Below are positions 24,301-31,120 of a stretch of DNA of 64,000 bases, in pieces. The position numbers and the translations under genes were made by a program. The notes under the pieces are model-generated. The model had not been told where the DNA came from and ran no database searches. It was given only the letters and a program-made list of their open reading frames with translations. This stretch comes from Mimachlamys varia (lineage: Eukaryota > Mollusca > Bivalvia > Pectinida > Pectinidae). Each line of letters starts with the position of its first letter. The first letter of the stretch is position 1. The DNA lies in contig OX392538.1 in assembly GCA_947623455.1 (NCBI GenBank), forward strand, positions 32,487,001-32,551,000. The letters run 5' to 3'.

Positions 24301-25161
24301 TCCTTGTTTCACTTATATATAAGGGCTTCGTGAGTATAGCTCTAGGTGTCAGATATATGTGCTATGGCTAGCTAGCTATAGGCCCTCCACCTCTGGGTCA
24401 CTGAATTTGGGGAATCGCGAGGCCTACGTGAGGCAGTGAAATAGTTTCCATGATGTTCTAGCTGTCTCATACCCTGTTCTGTGGCACATACATTAATTTC
24501 TACCTTAAAACTGTTTCCTATGCAACTCCGAGATGCCCGATCATGAATTTTCATGACTCATAAACCAATTTTTTATCTACCAAATGTTTTTAACGATTTT
24601 TAATATGATATTAAAATCCTTGTCAGCATGTTCCGACCTATCTAGGAATCAATTATCTACTTATGGGTAAATATATATATGAACCTGGAAAGGTCAGTGT
24701 CACCCGAGAGGGTACTCGACTACGTCGCACCTGTAATGTTGTGGATCCCCGCGGAGAGCACTTCACCTACCTGGTATATAAGTGTTACCTGGGGTATATA
24801 GGTGATCTTACCTGTTGTTTACTGGCAGGAGTGTTAATCAGCTGTAGTAGTTGACTTAAGTTCTTACTCTCTCTGTAAAACAAACAGAAAAATCATATAA
24901 AAGTGGGCCACAGACTGATCGCAAACAAATTAAACTGCAGCATTGGGGGGTACGTGACATACTTCATCAGTGACGTACAGTGACAGGTACCCAGCCTACA
25001 ACTCTTCAACCCCGTAGCCCCCCCCCCCCCAACCATCTGAACTGGCCCCTACCCCTACAAACCTCTATTACCTCATGACCATACCTCTTGGAAAAGACTC
25101 TTCCATCAAAATCTGAATCCCAAAAATATCTGATGATGATATGATCTCATCTCAAGAAAAG
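212..25161 (-). CDS. NEK10: NEK10 serine/threonine kinase gene, 27 exons, C-terminus off the left edge
   Basis: Overview; exons are listed separately. The spliced frame gives 1,059 residues. Residues about 100-480 are helical armadillo-type repeats. The kinase domain (about 517-790) has the Gly loop at 524-531 (LGKGAFGSV), the ATP-anchoring Lys547, the helix-C Glu573, HRDLTPNN at 652-659, DFG at 673-675 and CPE at 698-700. After it come a coiled-coil MEKKLEKERLKAQ segment, a Ser/Pro/Lys linker and the conserved SQRRVRQISDPI block. This order, and near-identity of blocks such as LYIVMELIEGAPL and EPYGEKAD, identify NEK10 rather than another NEK, since the catalytic domain sits after an armadillo array. 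In vertebrates NEK10 has been linked to DNA-damage checkpoint signalling and motile cilia. The human protein is about 1,170 residues, so roughly 110 are missing here. Start codon choice is the least certain part. Confidence 0.95.
431..790. repeat. Three-copy tandem repeat (112-120 bp) in NEK10 intron 26
   Basis: GTTATCTCCC recurs at 431, 543 and 663, each followed by a nearly identical AT-rich unit with TGTAAGCACATGCTTAAT. Sequence after about 787 is a fragment of the repeat also found at 26862-27190 and 45600-45935. Confidence 0.85.
912..1103 (-). CDS. NEK10: NEK10 exon 26 (residues 959-1023), Ser-rich linker with basic tail
   Basis: Encodes SRDSGFSSGDPSPNNSNINS, later SRSNSTPSSSSPARKKKHSK. 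The basic ARKKKHSKRP resembles a nuclear localisation signal (inference). Acceptor TTTTAG, donor GTAAGT, phases consistent with exons 25 and 27. Confidence 0.88.
1568..1774 (-). CDS. NEK10: NEK10 exon 25 (residues 890-959), Ser/Arg/Pro linker
   Basis: Low-complexity, probably disordered: ESYPSSGSESRESSAGSTRS, a basic Pro-rich stretch (KALPKPPTTPKQ), then SSTTTYSPLVLDIP. Identified by phase on both sides and splice signals (acceptor AATCAG, donor GTAAGC) rather than by conservation. Confidence 0.88.
1956..2045. repeat. Diverged copy of the 85-90 bp palindromic MITE
   Basis: Contains CATTCAAACTC, CCAATTCAAAGGATGGAAT and TTCAATATGAAA, a degenerate version of the family described at 13360. Confidence 0.5.
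2252..2475 (-). CDS. NEK10: NEK10 exon 24 (residues 815-890), post-kinase region
   Basis: Starts RHYFEANENMQNYHRLFLVS, matching human RYFMEANRNTV, then becomes Gly/Ser/acidic low complexity. This is the longest coding exon (224 nt). Acceptor TTTGTAG, donor GTCAGT. Confidence 0.95.
2572..2800 (-). mobile_element. tRNA-derived SINE copy
   Basis: On the minus strand a box A-like GGTGGCTGAAGTG and a box B-like GAGGTCGAAACCC are followed by a conserved body containing GGGTACTCCGGTTTTCC in this orientation. A second copy lies at 17205-17402. Lies in NEK10 intron 23. Confidence 0.65.
3377..3526 (-). CDS. NEK10: NEK10 exon 23 (residues 765-815), end of kinase and coiled coil
   Basis: Encodes the helix-H/I end with EKRPDIVELGGMM (the Arg-Pro pair typical of kinase C-lobes), then a heptad-like QISMEKKLEKERLKAQ coiled coil matching human SLEKKLERERRRTQ. 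Acceptor CCTGTAG, donor GTAAGG. Confidence 0.96.
3630..3790. mobile_element. Foldback MITE, 41-bp arms
   Basis: Arms 3642-3682 and 3735-3776 are near-perfect reverse complements (TATGGCCCTCTTGGTAGGG versus CCCTATCAAGAGGGCCATA). The loop contains CACTCAAGGGCGTAGCCCGA. Lies in NEK10 intron 22. Confidence 0.85.
4101..4171 (-). CDS. NEK10: NEK10 exon 22 (residues 742-765), C-lobe
   Basis: Encodes IVGANYDPIPEGRYSDRLIK then MIS, matching family KIVEAVYEPVPEGIYS. Acceptor TTTGTAG, donor GTAGGC. Confidence 0.95.
4627..4756 (-). CDS. NEK10: NEK10 exon 21 (residues 698-741), C-lobe
   Basis: Encodes PEIVQNEPYGEKADIWALGC then ILYQMCTLKPPFFSDNML. Contains the APE-equivalent CPE and the DIWALGC helix-F motif. 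Acceptor TTACAG, donor GTAAGT. Confidence 0.97.
5130..5220. mobile_element. TTAA palindromic MITE copy
   Basis: Same family as 13360-13447. This copy ends 26 bp before exon 20's donor side, in NEK10 intron 20. Confidence 0.75.
5246..5324 (-). CDS. NEK10: NEK10 exon 20 (residues 672-698), DFG and activation loop
   Basis: Encodes TDFGLAKQKRTDCSKMTSVV then GTILYW. Asp673 of DFG binds metal. The activation loop carries Ser/Thr residues in KMTSVVGT. Acceptor TTTTTAG, donor GTAAGT. Confidence 0.96.
5421..5510. mobile_element. TTAA palindromic MITE copy
   Basis: Starts TAACTCATTCACCCCT and ends AGGGGTGAATAGGTTAA; NEK10 intron 19. Confidence 0.85.
5650..5738. mobile_element. TTAA palindromic MITE copy
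   Basis: Starts TAACTCATTCACCCCTGG and ends GGGGTGGATGAATTAA, about 140 bp from the previous copy in the same intron. Confidence 0.85.
5840..5945 (-). CDS. NEK10: NEK10 exon 19 (residues 637-672), catalytic loop
   Basis: Encodes LALRYLHKEKGILHRDLTP then NNIMLGDSDDKVTI. Asp654 is the catalytic base and Asn659 a metal ligand. Thr replaces the usual Lys in HRDLK, as in human NEK10. Acceptor GTTACAG, donor GTAAGT. Confidence 0.97.
6292..6413 (-). CDS. NEK10: NEK10 exon 18 (residues 596-636), hinge
   Basis: Encodes ERLYIVMELIEGAPLAEH, the hinge region and the most diagnostic block for NEK10, followed by LKEKREKFPEERIWNIFMQ. Acceptor GATTCAG; donor GTTTGT is weaker than most others here. Confidence 0.97.
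6564..6792 (-). repeat. Seven-copy 32-bp array of the NEK10 exon 17 3' end and donor
   Basis: Units start at 6564, 6596, 6628, 6660, 6692, 6724 and 6756, exactly 32 bp apart. Each copies the last codons of exon 17 plus the donor. Five units keep the GTAAGT donor; the 6692 and 6724 units have lost it. Confidence 0.95.
6762..6903 (-). CDS. NEK10: NEK10 exon 17 (residues 549-596), helix C; tandemly repeated donor
   Basis: Encodes VNIDNPAFGNNITDQKQSVG, then ELMNEISIIREQMKHPNVVR and YHKTFVE. Glu573 is the helix-C glutamate that salt-bridges Lys547. The donor at 6761 is GTAAGT. It lies in a 7-copy 32-bp tandem array, but only this copy joins exon 18 in frame; reading on meets a stop at about 6733. 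Confidence 0.96.
7481..7654 (-). CDS. NEK10: NEK10 exon 16 (residues 491-548), kinase N-lobe start
   Basis: A charged linker leads into the kinase domain. It carries LLGKGAFGSVYKVKKRTAGQ, the glycine-rich loop, and LALKE with the ATP-anchoring Lys547. Acceptor CCCCAG, donor GTAGGT. Confidence 0.97.
8107..8274 (-). CDS. NEK10: NEK10 exon 15 (residues 435-490), last armadillo units
   Basis: Encodes RSAFRTLRFLFSMERNRKLF and FEKFISIGHYNRDLKAY, nearly identical in type to human AFRALRFLFSMERNRPLF and IDIGHYVRDISAY. Acceptor TTACAG, donor GTAAGT. Confidence 0.97.
8380..8620. repeat. Tandem repeat, about 53-bp units, four copies
   Basis: GGGCTTATTAT(T/C)GGACACC recurs about every 53 bp, each followed by GCATGGAAATTTGGGAAAA-type sequence. 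Lies in NEK10 intron 14, close to exon 15. A single related unit occurs near 37015. Confidence 0.85.
8890..9041 (-). CDS. NEK10: NEK10 exon 14 (residues 384-434), armadillo region
   Basis: Encodes CCAALTELVMNDANAYEIAQ then ANGIYSLGLLILPPP and a Lys/Glu-rich loop, closely matching the family. Acceptor GTCTAG, donor GTAAAT. Confidence 0.95.
9643..9682 (-). CDS. NEK10: NEK10 exon 13 (residues 371-384), short exon
   Basis: A 40-nt exon encoding AEELMEQQYSLKT, leading into ACCAALTEL of exon 14 as in human FSLQAACCAALTEL. Acceptor ATTCAG, donor GTATGT. Phase agreement with exons 12 and 14 supports it despite its size. Confidence 0.9.
10153..11130. repeat. 80-bp minisatellite, about 12 copies
   Basis: ATTGATTTTC recurs at exactly 80-bp steps from 10161 to 11041. 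Two unit types are interspersed: CACCCATAACGTAAAC with AATGAAAAAC, and CATCCTAAACGTAACC with AATGAGAAAT. Copies are about 95% alike. Lies in NEK10 intron 12. Confidence 0.97.
11676..11776. mobile_element. TTAA palindromic MITE copy with an oligo-C expansion
   Basis: The CACCCC end of the MITE has expanded to a run of about 17 C. The rest, to GGGGTGAATAGGTTA, is a divergent family member. Confidence 0.65.
12550..12640. mobile_element. TTAA palindromic MITE copy
   Basis: AACTCATTTACCCCTAC to AGGGGTGGATGGGTTAA; 120 bp from exon 12. Confidence 0.75.
12760..12807 (-). CDS. NEK10: NEK10 exon 12 (residues 355-370), short exon
   Basis: A 48-nt exon encoding ALWETFPSEMRDSASK, in phase on both sides and aligned with human LSEDLSPREIQ. 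Acceptor TTCTCAG, donor GTGAGA. It precedes a 3-kb intron containing an 80-bp minisatellite. Confidence 0.85.
13360..13447. mobile_element. TTAA palindromic MITE, family description
   Basis: About 85-90 bp, imperfect palindrome. Most copies begin TTAACTCATTCACCCCTGAA and end GGGGTGAATGAGTTAA, with an inner palindrome GAACTATTCCAA / TTGGAAGAGTTC. The terminal TTAA could be target-site duplication, as in piggyBac or Kolobok transposons (inference). No coding capacity. About 18 copies lie in the window, both orientations, mostly within NEK10. Confidence 0.9.
13829..14128. repeat. Three-copy tandem repeat, about 104 bp
   Basis: GAAACAATAA(G/A)CTTCCAAGCTC and GGATCATTGTTAAAATGA recur three times in NEK10 intron 11. 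Confidence 0.85.
14537..14600. promoter_or_regulatory. Cluster of three perfect POU octamers
   Basis: ATTTGCAT at 14537-14544, 14560-14567 and 14593-14600, each continuing AATTAA or AATTTA. Such octamer-plus-TAAT sites suit POU-homeodomain factors. Their position in NEK10 intron 11 would fit an intronic enhancer, but AT-rich repeats can produce this by duplication. Confidence 0.35.
14781..14862 (-). CDS. NEK10: NEK10 exon 11 (residues 327-354)
   Basis: Encodes HDRTFVTERTETSEGAASAG then PHGRTVDD, a Ser/Thr-rich loop between repeats corresponding to the family's GDRNFVSD segment. Acceptor GTTGCAG, donor GTAAGT. Three POU octamers lie about 180-245 bp downstream in the intron. Confidence 0.9.
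15027..15121. mobile_element. TTAA palindromic MITE copy
   Basis: TTAACTCATTCATTCATCCC to GGGGTGAATGAGTTAA; first of three adjacent copies in NEK10 intron 10. Confidence 0.85.
15245..15328. mobile_element. TTAA palindromic MITE copy
   Basis: Left end degraded; right end AGGGGTAAATGAATTAA. Confidence 0.7.
15337..15426. mobile_element. TTAA palindromic MITE copy
   Basis: TTAACTCATTCACCCCTT to AGGGGTGAATGACTTAA, opposite orientation to the two preceding copies and only 8 bp away; ends 99 bp from exon 10. Confidence 0.85.
15525..15746 (-). CDS. NEK10: NEK10 exon 10 (residues 253-327), armadillo region
   Basis: The second longest coding exon. It encodes two helical repeat units with YDGIPILLSQLH and VVWCLVQLCEDPNASKEI, close to the human YEGIPVLLSLLH and VWILVQVCEDPETSVEI. 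Acceptor TTTTCAG, donor GTACGT. Confidence 0.95.
16056..16142 (-). CDS. NEK10: NEK10 exon 9 (residues 224-253)
   Basis: Encodes DGPRKMIGEANSIEQLLLII then QEYDNVAK, matching family CREKISELNIVENLLMILHEYD. Acceptor ATTGCAG, donor GTACGT. Confidence 0.93.
16646..16734. mobile_element. TTAA palindromic MITE copy
   Basis: TTAATTTATTCACCCCTGA to AGGAGTGAATGAGTTAA in NEK10 intron 8. Confidence 0.8.
17058..17137 (-). CDS. NEK10: NEK10 exon 8 (residues 198-224), armadillo region
   Basis: Encodes ALVMLLHATDVVVLHCSL followed by HALYGLAK, one helical armadillo-like unit. Acceptor ATTACAG, donor GTAGAC. Confidence 0.92.
17205..17402 (-). mobile_element. tRNA-derived SINE, second copy
   Basis: Shares the GGTTTTGGAGGTG...GGAGTACC(T/C)GGAGAAAAACC body (plus strand) with 2572-2800. 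The tRNA-like head lies at the right end. Confidence 0.65.
17695..17766. mobile_element. Diverged TTAA MITE fragment
   Basis: GGTAATTCACCTCGAAAAA to AGCGGTGAATGAGTTTA; ends 8 bp from exon 7. Confidence 0.5.
17775..17842 (-). CDS. NEK10: NEK10 exon 7 (residues 175-197)
   Basis: Encodes NIFQKLSTVESQRAWLIEYD, matching family YIFQKLAAVKDQREWV. Acceptor TTTGCAG, donor GTAAGT. Confidence 0.93.
18040..18130 (+). mobile_element. Probable tRNA-like SINE head fragment
   Basis: Box A-like TTAGTTGGTTGAGCG, then a degenerate box B (GGTCTCAGCTTCTATCCC). No cloverleaf could be drawn, so this is not called a tRNA gene. Confidence 0.4.
18234..18312 (-). CDS. NEK10: NEK10 exon 6 (residues 149-175)
   Basis: Encodes HFRKAADSYLMDDRSPYVV followed by DILKEMT. 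Acceptor ATTGTAG, donor GTAAGT. Joins in phase to NIFQKL in the next exon. Confidence 0.92.
18700..18868. mobile_element. Pogo/Tigger-like MITE
   Basis: Terminal inverted repeats CAGTCAAAACCTTGTTATCT and GAGATAACGAGGTTCTACTG, after TA. A relative with the same ends lies at 32541-32675. Its right edge is about 25 bp from exon 5's donor. Confidence 0.7.
18892..19018 (-). CDS. NEK10: NEK10 exon 5 (residues 106-148), armadillo region
   Basis: Encodes WIGHAPPENILLLVTC then LRILMRDYAFHQQFFDFGGL, matching family LRLLMRDPCYQEILHSLGGI. Amphipathic helices typical of armadillo repeats. The donor GTAAGA sits only about 25 bp from the edge of a pogo/Tigger-like MITE. Confidence 0.93.
19541..19639 (-). 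CDS. NEK10: NEK10 exon 4 (residues 73-106)
   Basis: Encodes HKYQSERNFCKHAHHKWF followed by SSLFSALVKQRLCC, aligned with the NYKNERNFSKH block of human NEK10. Acceptor CTTTCAG, donor GTAAGT. Confidence 0.93.
19829..19950 (-). CDS. NEK10: NEK10 exon 3 (residues 33-73)
   Basis: Begins LPSLELKP and ends SSEAVALEKF, matching the family's STEAVELENF block. Acceptor TTGACAG, donor GTACCT. The intron between exons 2 and 3 is 4.9 kb and holds C-rich satellites and MITEs. Confidence 0.92.
20208..20295. mobile_element. TTAA palindromic MITE copy
   Basis: Contains ACATTTGAACTCTTCCAG and CATTATGAAATTTCAGGGG; left end degraded. NEK10 intron 2. Confidence 0.8.
20690..21450. repeat. C-rich satellite, about 115-bp units with long C runs
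   Basis: Units contain CACCATACAAACACTGCTCT, GAATATGGTTCAGAG and GACAGAGTGG, with C homopolymers of 20 or more near 21034 and 21281. About five units. On the NEK10 transcript these are G runs. Lengths in the assembly may be unreliable. Confidence 0.85.
21846..22321. mobile_element. Mariner-like MITE with about 200-bp inverted repeats
   Basis: Ends CAATTACATGCCAAAAGT and CTTTTGGCACGTAACTG are inverted and flanked by TATATA, suggesting TA target duplication. Arms stay similar for about 200 bp each. No transposase reading frame. A single arm recurs at 39668-39860. Confidence 0.8.
22358..22448. mobile_element. TTAA palindromic MITE copy
   Basis: AAGTCATTCACCCCTAAAAT to AGTGAATGATTTTA. Confidence 0.75.
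23105..23498. mobile_element. MITE with 26-bp inverted repeats
   Basis: Left end ACCGTATTTGCAGTAATTAG; right end GCGCTAATTGCAGTGAATAC. Interior 395 bp is non-coding. Confidence 0.65.
24205..24297. mobile_element. TTAA palindromic MITE copy
   Basis: TTAACCCATTCACCCCTAG to GGGAAGAATGAGTTAA. Confidence 0.85.
24812..24872 (-). CDS. NEK10: NEK10 exon 2 (residues 12-32)
   Basis: Encodes ESKNLSQLLQLINTPASKQQ, which aligns with the human N-terminal region around the SSKQQLP block. Acceptor TTTACAG and donor CAG|GTAAGA are strong. Two further CAG|GTA donors lie 23 and 41 nt downstream (see findings). Confidence 0.85.
25072..25161 (-). CDS. NEK10: NEK10 exon 1 (proposed first coding exon; coding 25072-25106)
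   Basis: A strong pyrimidine-tract acceptor (CTAAAGAAAAAA on the plus strand) opens the exon, so a 5' UTR exon probably lies upstream. An ATG at 25106-25104 begins MEESFPRGMVM and the exon ends in phase 2 before GTAATAG, exactly the phase exon 2 needs. A TGA closes the frame upstream of this ATG. The N-terminus of this protein family varies, so homology does not help; the evidence is phase, splice signals and position. Confidence 0.5.
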
Positions 25162-26860
25162 CTAAAGAAAAAATACGAATTTAAAGTGATATATTTTCTC
25201 TATTGTGTACTGAATGTAATCTTCTCCATGTAACTTTCAAAATGTTGGCAATAACAATTAATTTTGCCATGTTGGCAATGAAATACATGTAGTTGGATTT
25301 TGGGGGGATAAAGAAAATAGTATATGTATGCATAGAATGTCTGTCATATATATAGCAAACAAGTTAGATCTATTTTAAAATGAGCTTATTTTAGTCAGAT
25401 TCCCAATATTTATAAATTAACCTCAAGATCCTCAAAGTATGGAACTGCTTTAGATTAAAAAGCAAATTAAATCTTATACATTGATTTATTTTAATTTGAA
25501 AATCAATAAAGTTTAAAACAATATGATTGTTCCAGATATCACAAATACTAATTATCATCATTAAGTAAGAAATTACAGGTTTTATTTATATATATATATT
25601 TCATTTCCTTAATTGAATATTCTCACAATGATATTCTAGACTCAATCCATGGTATAAACATGTACATTTCACCTAAGTTCTATCAAATGACAAAAATGAA
25701 ATAAATGTGTACTATCAAAATTCCACACTTTCTTCCTTAGAATCATTTTATTTCCCATGCCAATTCAGGCTGTTAGCGTTAGTCAAATTGATGGCGTGAG
25801 TAGATCAAATCATTTCACGGATGAATATTCAAATAAGCTGTATGGTCTTAAAGGCCGTTAACGGACCGTGCATATTTTACCACAGGTAAACAGCATCAAT
25901 AACAATGAAAATCTATGGATTACATTGATTGGGTCGAACAATGGCTTTTTTATGCCAGAATTCTAAGGTATTTAATCAGATCTTGTCGATAAGGGGTCTC
26001 TCCTTACGTCTCCATAGAAATACAGTTGAATCATCGCACCATTGCATTATGATATGAACTAAACCAACCCGCTTTTAGACTTATATAAAGGTCAATGCAC
26101 TTTGAACTTATTTATACGTTTTTATAAAAGGTCAACAGATACTCACTCCGCACCAGGCGAAAGTTTGTAAATATTATTGAGCAATGATTTTAATCCTGAA
26201 CAAATTGTTATTTCAAGAGAGAAATCTGTCCTTTCTATGAACCCAATACGTACATTAAATACAGTTACTGCAGTTCTAATAATAACTTGATAATTATTTT
26301 AAAAACCTTTTGTGAACTGAAATGATTTAACATTTAACTCAAATGTACACATTTCAACATTTTTCTGCTTTTTCTGTGGACCGAAATACAGCACATGTAT
26401 TTCCAAATAGAAATTATTTCATATTAACAACTAAAAATACCCAAAATTTGCAGTGTTCTCCTGAAAGTTCCTTAATATCTTCCAAAAATGGGAAAAGGAA
26501 AGAACCCTCATCCAAAATCAATGAAATAAACCCACTGCAATTGTTTGGAATGTAACTTGTTAAAATTGATAAATTATTAATTAATGATCATATACATGCA
26601 TATACAATGTACATTTTAATTTGATACAGGGACATCAAAAAACTTTATTTACACTGATCAAAAGTTTAAATAATTAGTTCTATAGGGGGAGAGACAACCT
26701 ATCCTTGAATTGGGTTTTTATTCAACCATAGATAGGTTATCTCTGTGACGTTTTTCATAACCCCATCTTAGACTCGACTCTTTATCTAAAAAAGTTTTAT
26801 ACATCTGTAGGTGTACAACATTGATTTAACTTATAATCTAAAAGGTTTTATTGAGAAATA
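25162..26860. other. AT-rich stretch upstream of NEK10 exon 1
   Basis: No exon or structured repeat recognised. Short open frames (for example 26343-26555, 70 codons) resemble nothing and fit chance in AT-rich DNA. Confidence 0.5.
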
Positions 26861-26861
26861 T

Positions 26862-27190
26862 TCTGTATCTTTACGTGATATGAAGATGGACGTTTTTGAG
26901 TATGCTCATTAGTGTGTTTACTTGTTGTGATTGACAATGATACTTGGTTCTCATTTTGAGAACTTGATGTTTACATGGATGTGACAAAGAAATTTACATG
27001 GCGGGTGTCATCGATGAAGCAGAAGACGCTTACTCTTCCGGAACACCTGGTCTTATCCTCTTGTACTTTTACAATAGTCTCCACGTATATCTTTCCTTTG
27101 TTCATATTTTGCCCCTGGTTTAATCGATTTTGAGTTTGGATTATGATTTTGTTAACACACCGGTATTCTCTTACTTATTTTAGATATGTA
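26862..27190 (+). repeat. Dispersed 330-bp repeat, copy 1
   Basis: Very similar to the reverse complement of 45600-45935; shares GATATGAAGATGGACGTTTT and CAGAAGACGC(T/A)TACTCTTCC. Partial copies occur near 787-885 and 2816-2876. Origin unknown; may be part of a larger retroelement. Confidence 0.85.
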
Positions 27191-27659
27191 CCTTTTTTGA
27201 AAGTTGTATATATGTACATTTATATACTCAGGTCGTTTAATAAAACGGCCATATTCAATTCAAATTTGGTGTTTGTTGTTTACTTTAAGTTGTACAAGTT
27301 TAACTAGCTTAAACTGCCATAGTAATGATAGGAATCATTTTATAATAAATATACAATGACATTGCAATTTGATATAGAGACATCAAAAAACTTCATTTAT
27401 ACTGAAAGCCAAGATTTAATTAGTTTTATTATATTAATTAATAATAAGCTACCAACTAAGGGACTGTACTATAGGTAAGATTATTTATTTCTGTTAATTA
27501 AACAAATAAATTATTGTAAAGAACAATAAAGACTTGAACAATCTATATGTGGTAAAACTAAAGATGCATAGTTACTTTCCTAAGACTTCAAACTCCAGGT
27601 AACTAATAAATATATTTTCACAAGATTAAATGCTACGTTGAATCTTTACCTAACTTTAC

Positions 27660-28080
27660 GGTTGTTTACAAACAATCTGATTAAAATACAGATCCTTGTT
27701 TTCACTCTGTTTTACAAGGATCTGACAACATCCCATAAGAGGTCACGTTCAGATGACCTTTGTCACCTCTTTACTTAACACTAAAATAATTTTCCAATGA
27801 CCTGTCATCTTGCAGCAAGTCATTTCGTCGCATTATTCCACATGAACTTTTTGGTGATGAAATGACTAAACGGACAAATGCGATTATGCAAGCTTTAATT
27901 TGTTGCCTTTAAATTTCACTGTCAAGATTTTGAAAGTAGTAATTTGATTGGCTAATGCAAAAGTTCATTGGGACATGACCCCCTATGGGATTTTCTCAGA
28001 TCTGAACGCAGAAGACAGAAGTTTACAGAACGGCGCGGAGATCAAGATATGATTTTAATCAGATTGGTTTACAAAGGTTG
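27660..28080. mobile_element. Non-autonomous DNA transposon, about 415 bp
   Basis: Terminal inverted repeats ACAATCTGATTAAAAT and ATTTTAATCAGATTGGTTTA. Interior includes AAGTCATTTCGTCGCA, later mirrored as GATGAAATGACT. Related copy at 58750-59110. Confidence 0.75.
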
Positions 28081-28484
28081 TTGCTTCAAGGAAGTGTGTG
28101 TGTAATTGGTTAAATTACTTATATAGATGATTGAATTTTCAAATCCGTGTTTAAAAGGTCATTAAACAATATCATTATTGCCGTACATGTATTGTGCCAC
28201 ATTCTATGCACAATACAATTACGCTACATCAGGGTCTTGTACCAATTATTCGGTAAATTTATGAAAATTACCCAGAAAATCCAATAAAACCTATACATAA
28301 ATTAGTGATGGTGTTTGACTTCGTTCAATCAGATTTGGTCTTAAAAACAGGATGTAAGTGTTCAATTATTGTGATATTTAAACTTCAAAGCGCTTTAAAT
28401 TAATATTTTTAAATTTTTTTTTTTTTTTTACTTTTTAACATATTCACAATCAACATAAAAATGAATTTAAATTAGAATGAATGA

Positions 28485-28575
28485 GTTAAATCATTCACCC
28501 CTGAAATTTCATAATGAACTGCTCCAACCTTTGAATTGGAAGAGTTCAAATGTGTCTATAAGGGTGAACAAGTTA
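28485..28575. mobile_element. TTAA palindromic MITE copy
   Basis: GTTAAATCATTCACCCCTGA to AGGGTGAACAAGTTAA. Confidence 0.85.
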
Positions 28576-31120
28576 AAGAATATAATACATACAACTGTAG
28601 CTTACCTCATCATGTGAAAAGATTGAAAAGTATCCACAGAAATGTTTAAATCCTTCATTTTTAGTTATTTGAGATTATTCAATACACATGTATACACAAA
28701 TCTCAAACCAGTACAATTAGCTGCACCAACTAGCTATACAGTGAATGCATCATCCGGCACCAAGTTAATGAAGTACTTGTATGTGACATCATGACTCCGA
28801 CCACGATCCTGTATGTGCATGTCATCAATTTGCCCTAGTTATGCAATAAAACAAGTTCATTCTCTTTTTTTCAGGCTGTATGTAAATTTGAGAATGAAAA
28901 ATGAACAGTGCAACAAGGGTGAATTGCTGATTCACGTAAAAGTTTCACTTTGTTCGGTAAACAAAGGTGGCCATATAGGACAACACCAGACCATTGTATT
29001 TAGCAAAAGTGCACCGAAATATATACCCCAAAGTTTTTTATGTGTGGGTGGACCGTTATATTATCTGCCATAAGATCAGGGTGGGGAGATATATATATAC
29101 ATAACGGTCACCGTTAAGGAGTTAAGTAAACAAACACCATCAATGCCAGTTATTTTAACGAGCTTACAGTTATGTACGCAAGGTGAAATACTAGATGTCA
29201 ATGACAGGTTTGTGTTGTTGCAGAGTGGTGAAAACAAGAAAAGTGTTCCCATTGTCGGCCGATTAGGGGGGACTGGTTCGTGATGGAGTCCTATGGATCA
29301 ACAATGCTAACACAGTACTTAATCATCAGGGTCGTAGACGGTTCTGGCAGTGTTGTATTGTTGAATCAATTAGGTACTGGATCACTTATATCAATGTGCT
29401 TATCACAAGTCTATCCCACCATACAAAATGTCACTCAAGTATGAAAGTTTTCCTAATTTATGCCATTTAATATTCATATCTTTCCATTCAAGGAGGTTTC
29501 TCTTCAAATATACAATTTACAATACTTTTAAAATTTATTAGTTCATGTTGTCATCTAACCAAGAATGGCAAAATAAGTGCAGTTTTGAAGAACATAAAAA
29601 TTTAATCCAACTCTATATACTGTATATTGTATATAAATAAATTGTACATGTACATGTAGGTATGTACGTATAACAGGCCAGTTAACGAAGAACTTTAACA
29701 GTGAAATTATCACCATCGGCCAATATTTCAAAGTACAGCTTAACTGAGATTTTAAATTCATTGTGTGTACTTATAATGCACTGTATATAAATTAATTTAA
29801 AGTACCCATTGACCTTATATAATTAATCACGGCTGACCATTAATTATAACACATAGTATAATTCTCTTTCATCAGACCTGTCACAAACTGATGACAGATT
29901 TGACAATATAGTGGCAGGTACAACTTTACCTCAAATTGTCATTGACGTAATTTTGTTTGTTTTAGTCTATTTTAGCCCGGACAATGATTCAATTTAAAAG
30001 TTCTGTTTTCCGTTACATAACTTACTCACTTAATCCTATACATAACATCCCAAATCCCCTTATTTACAAATAGAACACCCCATTTGCAGTATAATCCTGA
30101 ACTGTTCCAATATGACACATGGGTGAGATTTGGGGATTAGCGTTTGATCAGAGTTGAAGCTTGTGACAAGATTGGCCTTAGAATATTAATGTCCTGTTTT
30201 TCATGATAAACTGATACAAAATTTGATCAGTAAAACAAACATTGAAGAGCTAACGTAACTAATTAGAAATTATAATTTAAGCCTGCGTAGTCTAGAGCTT
30301 GATGACAGTTAGCTGTGACAGAATATTAGAAAGCCATATTGTGTATACTCAGCATTAAATTAACACCAAGATTATCGTACTTTGATCCTTTTTCTTTTAA
30401 ATCTCATGTATCCTCCAAAATAGAATAATTAGTCTGCACACCCCCAACTTAAGTTCAATTTTTGGAAACATCAATTCTGAAGATTTTTAAATTCTTTTAA
30501 AACTAAAGCACTATATATGATTTATAAAATTTGAACTAATATTCTAATTTAAGAACATGAAAGGAATTTTTTAACATTTCTGACCATAAAATGTAAATCT
30601 AATCCTTTAAACATTTTCATTACCCAAGAATGATTAACTGTGATGTTTTCTTAAAGATTTAAAGATTAAAGTTTTGTTAATTACAATATTTTCACAGAGT
30701 ACGGTTTTGAATAGATTCAAACATTCAGTTTTGTAAAGGGCTAGAAGTACGACATTTTCAAATACCCTTTATACTGTATTATTGGAAAGCACAACAGAAC
30801 TCTTTGTTGAAGTAAAAATTGTACGAAAGTCATTTAAATTTCGGCGAAATGTCAACAAGTCTAGGCTATTGACCGCGAGGTAAGGGCACTGAATTATTAT
30901 AATGAGTCAAGAATACTTATTATAAAATTACATACCTTATTCATAATGTAGACCAAAGTTTCACCTAGTTTTTTTAAATGACAAAAAAGTTCTATTCACC
31001 AGAGAAACTTCACTACAGGTCATATAACCGACTTTTTATTCATTGATAATATACAGACTGCTGACAATAAGCTTCGGAGATATCTAATGGTCGGCACCGA
31101 TATTTTGTAGTACTTAGCTT
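28576..31120. other. Non-coding AT-rich interval
   Basis: No exon, repeat array or RNA gene recognised. An 86-codon open frame at 28813-29073 has no recognisable domain and ends without splice or poly(A) context. Confidence 0.45.
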
